Shown piece by piece: positions 1 through 4,740 of a stretch of DNA of 8,036 bases. Each line of letters begins with the position of its first letter. The first letter of the stretch is position 1. Origin of the DNA: an uncultured Planctomycetaceae bacterium (GTDB taxonomy: Bacteria; Planctomycetota; Planctomycetia; Pirellulales; Pirellulaceae). Position numbers and translations under genes: made by a program. Under the pieces are notes generated by a model. It ran no database searches and was not told where the DNA came from. It saw only the letters and a list, made by a program, of their open reading frames with translations. The stretch is from contig CALBSZ010000435.1 in assembly GCA_937967665.1 (NCBI GenBank), forward strand, positions 1 to 8,036. Reading direction: 5' to 3'.

Positions 1-241
1 CGATCGGCGCCCCCAGATCCTTGATCTCAACGTCGGTTCCGGAGCCATCCGATGCGCTGTTTGCGAGAATCCTGAACTCGTCCAGCGCGCCGGTACCGAC
101 CGACCGCATGACACCGATCAGAATGCTTTCGTATTCATTCATGTCGACCCAGGCGACATCGGCTGGCCCTTCGGCGTCCAACTCGTACATCGTGCAATTC
201 AGTTCGGCACGAAGGCATTGAAAGTCTGTTGCAACTGCCAT
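1..241 (-). CDS. Unknown phage structural-module protein, N-terminal part (runs off the left edge)
   Basis: This reading frame starts at ATG 239-241 and stays open for 80 codons to the window edge, so its C-terminus is missing. A good ribosome binding site, GGGAG at 249-253, lies 7 nt upstream and supports the start. The visible protein begins MAVATDFQCLRAELNC and is mildly acidic. It has no signal peptide or membrane segment, and includes a Gly/Ser-rich stretch around residues 55-70 (ILANSASDGSGTDVEIKDLG). I do not recognise the family. It sits 72 nt downstream of the major capsid gene on the same strand. In HK97-like modules this position usually holds a head decoration protein or a head-tail connector, but that role rests on position alone. 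The short repeats between this gene and the capsid gene are described separately. Confidence 0.7.
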   Translation of the reverse strand, partial: MAVATDFQCLRAELNCTMYELDAEGPADVAWVDMNEYESILIGVMRSVGTGALDEFRILANSASDGSGTDVEIKDLGAPI

Positions 242-257
242 CTATCAACTCCCGTAA

Positions 258-306
258 TTGGGTTGGTGTGTGAAACCGCTTTGGGTGAAAACCGCTTGGG
301 TTGGTG
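258..306 (-). repeat. Short direct repeats in the gap after the capsid gene
   Basis: The 72-nt gap between the capsid stop and the next start holds two identical 11-mers (plus strand ttgggttggtg) at 258-268 and 296-306. Between them are two adjacent 15-nt near-copies at 271-285 (tgaaaccgctttggg) and 286-300 (tgaaaaccgcttggg). The 15-mers differ only in whether the A run or the T run is longer by one base. The cluster ends just before the ribosome binding site of the next gene. No hairpin with a T-run is visible, so I do not call a terminator. Function is unknown; a regulatory site or simple slippage duplication are both possible. Confidence 0.75.
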
Positions 307-313
307 CGAAAAC

Positions 314-1648
314 TTATGCACGCTCGGCCAGCGTTACGAACGGGCTCAGCGTGGAACCGTTTTTCGGCGTCAAAGCCGAACGCCACCAGCAGCGACCGTC
401 GTTCCTAGTCCAGAACTTGAACGTTCGCTCGTGATTCTCAAATCGGACGTGAATCGACTCGGCGGAATCCAGCGACTCAAGCGTGCCTTCCAGGTACTGC
501 GACCAGTTACCAAGAATCAGGTCGCCGGCGTCGCCGATCGTGTTCGGGAATTCGGAAAAGAAGATCGGGCGCCCCAAAAGCATGTCCGGCCTGTCTTCCT
601 GAAGTGACGGATTCCAAATGTTGTGATTGGAGTCGTTCAGGTCGAGCAACTCGGGCAAGCAGTCATGGTTGGCAAGCCAGATCGCCATGCCGTATCCCCA
701 GCAGCGAGATCGCATCTTGAAGACGTTCTCTTTGACGATCGTGTCCGCCGCCTGGCCGCTTTCCTTGGCGACTTCGATCTTACATGGCGTGTTGAGGACG
801 CCTTCGAACTCGCCTGTCCCCGTTCCGTTTAGCTTTTCGTTCAGCAGGTGATAGTTGAACTGGTCGGAAAAGCCAGCCGACAGAATAGCGGCGAAGGATA
901 CTGGCGAATCCGTGAGAAGCTCTTCAGTCGCATACGCCAAGCCAAACAGGCTTGTGGCATGCATCCTGACTTTTTCCATCTCCATTCGGCTGGACGTGCC
1001 TGCCTGAGTCTGCGTTCGGCGACTGACAGTCAGACCGCCGGATACCGACGTGCTGTGATTTTTGTCGGTTCGTGCCGGAATGTTAACCGTCGGAACGTCC
1101 ATCGGCACATTCGTCGTCCGTCCGGCCGTCGGATCAGCTTCAGGGTCGACCTGGAGCATGTTGGGGCTGAACCCCTCAGGAACAAGAAATCCACCGTACG
1201 GATCGTCCGAGCCGCTTTGCTCATCAGAGCCAGCAGCGGCCAGGTACTGCAGTCGAGCGTCCGGCTTTGCGCGACCCTGGCCGACCTCCATCACCGCCAT
1301 CATGAACTCGCGCGGCGATTTGAAGCCCTTCTTCGGGTCGTCTTCAAAGTTCTCGTGGACAGTCGATCCAAGGCTGGCGCCGTCGCCAGCGGACGTTTTG
1401 CGATTCGATGGCGCCGAAATCCGCTTGCGCTGCTTGTTTTTGGCCAGTGTCTTTTCTGCGGCTTTCCGCTTCTCGATCTTGGCCTCAAGCTCGTCGGCCT
1501 CTTCGGTTAGCTCGTTGTATTTGTCGAGCTGCTCGTCCGTCATCACGCCGTCGTCGCTTGCCGCGGCGGCTTCCTCGATCTCCTGGATTTCGTCCAGGCA
1601 GTCGTTGTGGCGCTCAATTAGTGCCTTGAGAGTCAGCGTCTTAACCAT
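314..1648 (-). CDS. Major capsid protein, HK97 fold, with N-terminal scaffold-like coiled coil
   Basis: This 444-residue protein forms the icosahedral shell. Residues 1 to about 75 are charged and helical (EIQEIEEAAAA, ELTEEADELEAKIEKRKAAEK), as expected of the delta (scaffolding) domain that HK97-like phages build into the capsid precursor and remove by proteolysis. The shell domain starts near residue 130-150 and opens with the typical GGFLVPEGF at 152-160. A Gly/Ser/Thr-rich stretch at 198-220 fits the extended E-loop. LLGRPIFFSEFPNTIGDAGDLILGNW (written here in parts: LLGRPIFF at 357-364, GDLILGNW at 375-382) is the usual C-terminal signature of the family. The start at 1646-1648 has AAGGAA 7 nt upstream (1656-1661). 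The gene follows the protease after a 222-nt structured gap. The maturation cleavage site cannot be read directly; it probably lies between residues 75 and 150. Family assignment is firm. Confidence 0.93.
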   Translation of the reverse strand: MVKTLTLKALIERHNDCLDEIQEIEEAAAASDDGVMTDEQLDKYNELTEEADELEAKIEKRKAAEKTLAKNKQRKRISAPSNRKTSAGDGASLGSTVHENFEDDPKKGFKSPREFMMAVMEVGQGRAKPDARLQYLAAAGSDEQSGSDDPYGGFLVPEGFSPNMLQVDPEADPTAGRTTNVPMDVPTVNIPARTDKNHSTSVSGGLTVSRRTQTQAGTSSRMEMEKVRMHATSLFGLAYATEELLTDSPVSFAAILSAGFSDQFNYHLLNEKLNGTGTGEFEGVLNTPCKIEVAKESGQAADTIVKENVFKMRSRCWGYGMAIWLANHDCLPELLDLNDSNHNIWNPSLQEDRPDMLLGRPIFFSEFPNTIGDAGDLILGNWSQYLEGTLESLDSAESIHVRFENHERTFKFWTRNDGRCWWRSALTPKNGSTLSPFVTLAERA

Positions 1649-1683
1649 CGCGTCGTTCCTTGTCGGGATTCGCCGATGGCCAG

Positions 1684-1768
1684 CAAAAACGCCGCTGCGT
1701 TTGTACGCTAACCATCAACAGACTTAGAGTCGGTTAACAGCAGCAAACAGACGCAACGGCGTTGTTTG
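1684..1768 (-). promoter_or_regulatory. Long imperfect stem-loop upstream of the capsid gene
   Basis: Read on the minus strand, arm 1768-1751 can pair with arm 1700-1684 over about 17 base pairs, with one G-U wobble and one mismatch. An internal helix follows (1738-1732 with 1713-1707, 7 bp including one G-U). A 4-bp mini-hairpin with a 3-nt loop (GACT/AGTC, 1721-1731) abuts it. The 3' arm contains five T in a row (complement of 1685-1689), and these can pair with the opposite A-rich arm. Further pairing of CTGGCC and GGCCAG (1780-1785 with 1678-1683) could extend the helix. The element ends about 35 nt before the capsid ATG, just ahead of its ribosome binding site. It may be an RNA processing or stability element, an attenuator or weak terminator, or a translational control leader. 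The sequence alone does not decide. Confidence 0.6.
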
Positions 1769-1870
1769 GGTGCTCTTACCTGGCCGGCAGTTCAGTTCAA
1801 CGGAACGCTGTCATCGGCCAGGCGTTTGTTTCCAGATGTTATTTTGAATCTAGGAATTGCCGCGAAATTG

Positions 1871-2791
1871 TCAAGCGGGAATTCGCTCGCGGCCTTTGTT
1901 TCGACGCTCATCTCTCATTTGCGAAGCCGATTTTCGCCGCTTTTGGCCAACTCCAAGCTCCGACAACAGGCTTTCCAGCGTCATGACGCGGTCGGCCATC
2001 CCCTCCTCAACGGCGCGCTGGGCAGACACCACGCGGCCCTCGCCAAACCCGTTTCGGACTTCTTTTTCCTTGACGCCGCGAAACCGGGCCACATTGGCCA
2101 CAAACGCGTCGTAGTACTCGTCAACGGACGCCTGGGCGGCTGTCCTCGCCTCATCGGTAAGCGGATTGTCGGGATTCATCTCGACTTTGTACTTGCCAGC
2201 GCTGATGTACGTGACGTCAACGCCGTCCTGCTCGTTCATCTTGCTTCGGTCGACGTGGACGCTGAAAACGCCGATCGAGCCGGCTTCTCCGGACGGAGTT
2301 ACGTAAAACTGATCGGCCGCCGCCCCGATGTGGTACGCCGCGGACGCCGCCAGCGAGTTGGCGATTGCATAGGTCTTCTTTTTGCCACGAGCCTCATAAA
2401 TCTTGTCGGCCAACTCCTGGACACCGTACACGCTCCCGCCAGGCGAGTCGATGTTCAGCACGATGGCGTCAACATCATCGTCTCTCATCGCCTTGTCAAA
2501 ATCGCGCCCAAATCGTTCCGTCGACGTGCCGCCACCAGACAACTCGCTGAACAGGTCCATGCGCTGCGCCACGACGCCGAACAGCGGCAACACGACTACT
2601 TTGCCGTCCACCCGCTTGATCGGCTTAGCACGGGCCTCCATGAGGGCATCGATGGCAGGCTTGTACATCTTGATACCGACCGACCACTGGCTGACCACGG
2701 CCGTGTAACGCACCAAAGCTTCCGGCATCATCGCCCAGCACTGATCGAAGAAACCGCCAACAACGTTTTTGTAGTGAATATCATCCGACAT
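1871..2791 (-). CDS. Prohead maturation protease, peptidase family S49 (SppA/lambda C-like)
   Basis: This 306-residue serine protease has the ClpP/crotonase-type S49 fold. Visible hallmarks, in order, are VLNIDSPGGSV at 111-121 (oxyanion-hole region), NSLAASAAYHIGAAAD at 145-160 with the likely nucleophile Ser150, GSIGV at 171-175, and SAGKYK at 197-202. Lys202 is the likely general base; its 52-residue distance from Ser150 equals the Ser147-Lys199 distance I recall for Bacillus SppA. In phages this family cleaves the capsid scaffold region and other head proteins during procapsid maturation. There is no signal peptide, which fits a virion protease better than a host membrane SppA. The tail (about 284-306) is strongly basic. 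The start ATG (2789-2791) overlaps the portal gene end by 11 nt. A strong AAGGAG site at 2801-2806, 9 nt away, lies inside the portal coding sequence, indicating coupled translation. Confidence 0.92.
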   Translation of the reverse strand: MSDDIHYKNVVGGFFDQCWAMMPEALVRYTAVVSQWSVGIKMYKPAIDALMEARAKPIKRVDGKVVVLPLFGVVAQRMDLFSELSGGGTSTERFGRDFDKAMRDDDVDAIVLNIDSPGGSVYGVQELADKIYEARGKKKTYAIANSLAASAAYHIGAAADQFYVTPSGEAGSIGVFSVHVDRSKMNEQDGVDVTYISAGKYKVEMNPDNPLTDEARTAAQASVDEYYDAFVANVARFRGVKEKEVRNGFGEGRVVSAQRAVEEGMADRVMTLESLLSELGVGQKRRKSASQMRDERRNKGRERIPA

Positions 2792-4466
2792 GGATCAGTT
2801 CTCCTTGCTTGCGTCTCCACGAGTCGAGCACGGCCGCCACCCGGGCCTCAAATCCGTCTCTGTCGCCTTCACAGGCCTGCAGCAGCCGCTCCATCGCCGC
2901 CGACGTGTATTCTTCAGCAATTGCGGCCGCATCAACCTGCAGGGCTTGAGCGGGCCCACTGCACGCGTCCGCAATCGTAGCGCGGAACTTGGCGTAGTGC
3001 CCATCCAACCAGGCGACAAAGTTGGCCTCCTTGCTCGCCGCGCGGCGCACCTCGTTGCAGTCCTTCGCAATCAGCCGCCGCGCGACTTCGTTCAGCCAGG
3101 CGATCGCAACGCTGCTCTCGTTCTCCTGAGCTTGCGACAGCGACTGACGAACGATCTGTCGCACTTCGTGGCGAAGTGCCGTTATGGACGCATCTGGCCT
3201 CTCTGGCATTTCGTTTTCGCCGCCCGGACCGCCGTTACCGGAAGCTTCGCCGGCTTGGTCCAGCGGAATCAAGTTGGCCGGGATGAATCGCCTGTCGCCG
3301 TCTGGCCCAATCGGGTTTTTCTCGTCTTGAGCCAGCCATTCGTTGATCGTCAGAGAGCCGTGCATCAATTTTGTCTTATTGACCTGAGCGCGCTTCACAG
3401 GATCGCCGCGGAGCAACCCGTCGACGATGAACTTCATGAACAGGCCGCGTCGCTTCTGCCGGCGGTTCAACAGCTGCCGTTTCATGGCTCGCTCAGTCCG
3501 CTCCAGCCGCGGCGTGTAGCTGTCGACAACCAAACTGATCTGCTGAGCGTCGATATTGCTAAACGTTGCGTGAGACAGCTCCTTGAGTGTATGCGGCGGC
3601 AAATCGTACGCCCGGGCCATATCGCTGACACGGAACGTAGCGGATTCGATCATCTGAGACGACTCAGCGTCTTGGCCGGTGGCGGTGAACGTTACGCCCT
3701 CCCAAAGAGTCGCGACTTTGTAATGCTTGCCGGCGCCCTGGTGGATCTCCCGCCACTCGCGCCGCATGTTATCCCTTGCCTCCTGGCTCGGCTTGCGCGG
3801 ATGCTGTAATACGCCCGACAGCATCGTTCCGTTGCCGAAAAAAGACCCCTGGTGCTTCTCGATCGCCAGTCCAATCCCAATAGACTCGCAAGCAACATGA
3901 ATGACCCCACGGCCGACGATGCCATTAGGCGACAGAGGACCGACGATGTTCAGCAACTCATGAGACGCAAGCTCCGTTTCGTAGCCGTCTTTGCGGTCGT
4001 TCATCTTATTGCGAATGAAGTAACGGACCTCGCCGTCCTTCCGCTCGTATCGCACGCGAGTCGGATGAATGGGCCATAGCGCCACAATGGGGCTGTCAGG
4101 GTTGTCCTGCACCTCGCGTTCAATTTCTGCCGTTCCGTTGCCGTAGTTGACCCACCAGGCGAATATCATCTCCAGGAATGTGTAGCTGTCCATCTCCGCG
4201 TTCGGCTCGTCGTGGAGAAGAAACCACAGCGGGTCGCTTCGCAGCTCGCTTCTGCCGCCATCTGGACGGCGCTCAAACAGCTTTAGCGGCAGACTGGCAA
4301 GCGTACCGGCGATCTTGGTCGTGGCCGCCCAGCATCCCGTGTAGGTGAGTGCTGTGTCTTCGCTGACGGCTTCACCGCTCGTCGTCTTGCGACCTGGCGG
4401 GCCGTACCAGAAATCGTCAGTGGGATCCCTGACGGCCATCGGTCCGAATAGCGTTTCAGCGAGCAT
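2781..4466 (-). CDS. Portal protein, HK97 type, with long C-terminal extension
   Basis: This 561-residue protein forms the ring at the capsid vertex through which DNA enters and to which terminase docks. It follows the HK97 portal pattern closely: a TSGEAVSEDTAL start to the core (29-40), IAGTLASLPLKLFER (52-66), PNAEMDSYTFLEM (88-100), YGNGTAEIER (108-117), VALWPIHPTRV (128-138), SFFGNGTMLSGVLQHP (208-223), YDLPPHTL (287-294), and MHGSLTINEWLAQDEKNP (368-385). A Gly/Asn-rich hinge (405-418) leads to about 140 further residues, largely predicted helical and charged. This makes the protein clearly longer than HK97 gp3 (about 424 residues). The start at 4464-4466 has GGAG (4475-4478) 8 nt upstream and overlaps the preceding small ORF by 11 nt. 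The role of the extension is unknown; contact with scaffold, protease or the head interior is possible. Confidence 0.93.
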   Translation of the reverse strand: MLAETLFGPMAVRDPTDDFWYGPPGRKTTSGEAVSEDTALTYTGCWAATTKIAGTLASLPLKLFERRPDGGRSELRSDPLWFLLHDEPNAEMDSYTFLEMIFAWWVNYGNGTAEIEREVQDNPDSPIVALWPIHPTRVRYERKDGEVRYFIRNKMNDRKDGYETELASHELLNIVGPLSPNGIVGRGVIHVACESIGIGLAIEKHQGSFFGNGTMLSGVLQHPRKPSQEARDNMRREWREIHQGAGKHYKVATLWEGVTFTATGQDAESSQMIESATFRVSDMARAYDLPPHTLKELSHATFSNIDAQQISLVVDSYTPRLERTERAMKRQLLNRRQKRRGLFMKFIVDGLLRGDPVKRAQVNKTKLMHGSLTINEWLAQDEKNPIGPDGDRRFIPANLIPLDQAGEASGNGGPGGENEMPERPDASITALRHEVRQIVRQSLSQAQENESSVAIAWLNEVARRLIAKDCNEVRRAASKEANFVAWLDGHYAKFRATIADACSGPAQALQVDAAAIAEEYTSAAMERLLQACEGDRDGFEARVAAVLDSWRRKQGELIHVG

Positions 4467-4710
4467 TTATCGAACTCCGTATGCCACCCCAGGTGATAAT
4501 CCCGCCGACAACAATCAGGGCAAGCGATGGCCGCTCCCACCACAGGCCAACAAACAGGGTAGCGAGGCCTCCAAGCAACGCGACGTTTCTAATGACACTT
4601 TCAGTCCTCTTCACCGTCGCTGTCCTCGCTCTTTTTTTCTGTTCGGTCAACTGGTCGACCCGATCTTCGCGGCCGCTCGCTTTCGCGTCGCAGTGGCCGT
4701 TCAATCTCAC
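4456..4710 (-). CDS. Small two-helix membrane protein of unknown function
   Basis: The frame encodes up to 84 residues from GTG 4708-4710, ending 11 nt inside the portal gene. The C-terminal half carries two hydrophobic segments, about residues 43-58 (NVALLGGLATLFVGLW) and 62-77 (SLALIVVGGIITWGGI), separated by a short charged turn (ER). This looks like a membrane hairpin with a basic N-terminal side. No clear ribosome binding site precedes GTG 4710. An internal GTG at 4612-4614 (codon 33) has GAGG 9 nt upstream and would give a 52-residue protein that keeps both hydrophobic segments, so the true start is uncertain. The gene lies between large terminase and portal, with tight spacing that suggests cotranslation. 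I do not recognise a family; tiny membrane proteins in head modules have no settled function. Confidence 0.6.
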   Translation of the reverse strand: MRLNGHCDAKASGREDRVDQLTEQKKRARTATVKRTESVIRNVALLGGLATLFVGLWWERPSLALIVVGGIITWGGIRSSINAR

Positions 4711-4738
4711 GCTCTGGCGTGTGGATTTCTCGATGCAT
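4601..4738 (-). CDS. Possible 45-residue highly charged peptide after the large terminase
   Basis: An ATG at 4736-4738, only 2 nt after the terminase stop codon, opens a 45-codon frame ending at TGA 4601-4603. The peptide begins MHREIHTPEREIERPL, is dominated by Glu and Arg, and has an acidic end (SEDSDGEED). It has no hydrophobic segment. It overlaps the N-terminal half of the longer membrane-protein frame in another phase, so at most one frame of that stretch is likely to be under strong selection. If this ORF is real, the membrane protein probably starts at internal GTG 4614, giving a 14-nt overlap like the 11-nt overlaps further along the operon. Against it, third-position GC by hand count is lower in this frame (about 51%) than in the competing frame (about 72%). 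Low confidence. Confidence 0.33.
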   Translation of the reverse strand: MHREIHTPEREIERPLRRESERPRRSGRPVDRTEKKSEDSDGEED

Positions 4739-4740
4739 TG

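Noticed and set aside
135..386. Minus-strand 83-codon frame across the capsid end and the next start
   Set aside because: It overlaps the capsid C-terminus and the better-supported 1-241 gene, which has a clean GGGAG site, and its product has no coherent pattern.
848..1727. Plus-strand open frames of about 220 codons over the capsid gene
   Set aside because: Two overlapping antisense frames with low-complexity Arg- or Ser-rich products; they are shadows of the capsid gene.
1684..1768. Stem-loop as a confident rho-independent terminator
   Set aside because: There is a run of five T after a GC-rich arm, but the arms are 50 nt apart, the T-run is short and is itself part of the stem, and a strong terminator directly before the capsid gene in the same operon would be counterproductive. 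It is kept as a regulatory structure only.
1766..2980. Plus-strand 404-codon open frame
   Set aside because: It lies opposite the well-supported S49 protease and the portal end. Its translation is rich in Arg and His with no recognisable motif, as expected of an antisense shadow in a GC-rich region.
2790..3809. Plus-strand 339-codon open frame
   Set aside because: It is antisense to the portal gene, whose HK97 motifs are unambiguous. No family feature is visible in the plus-strand product.
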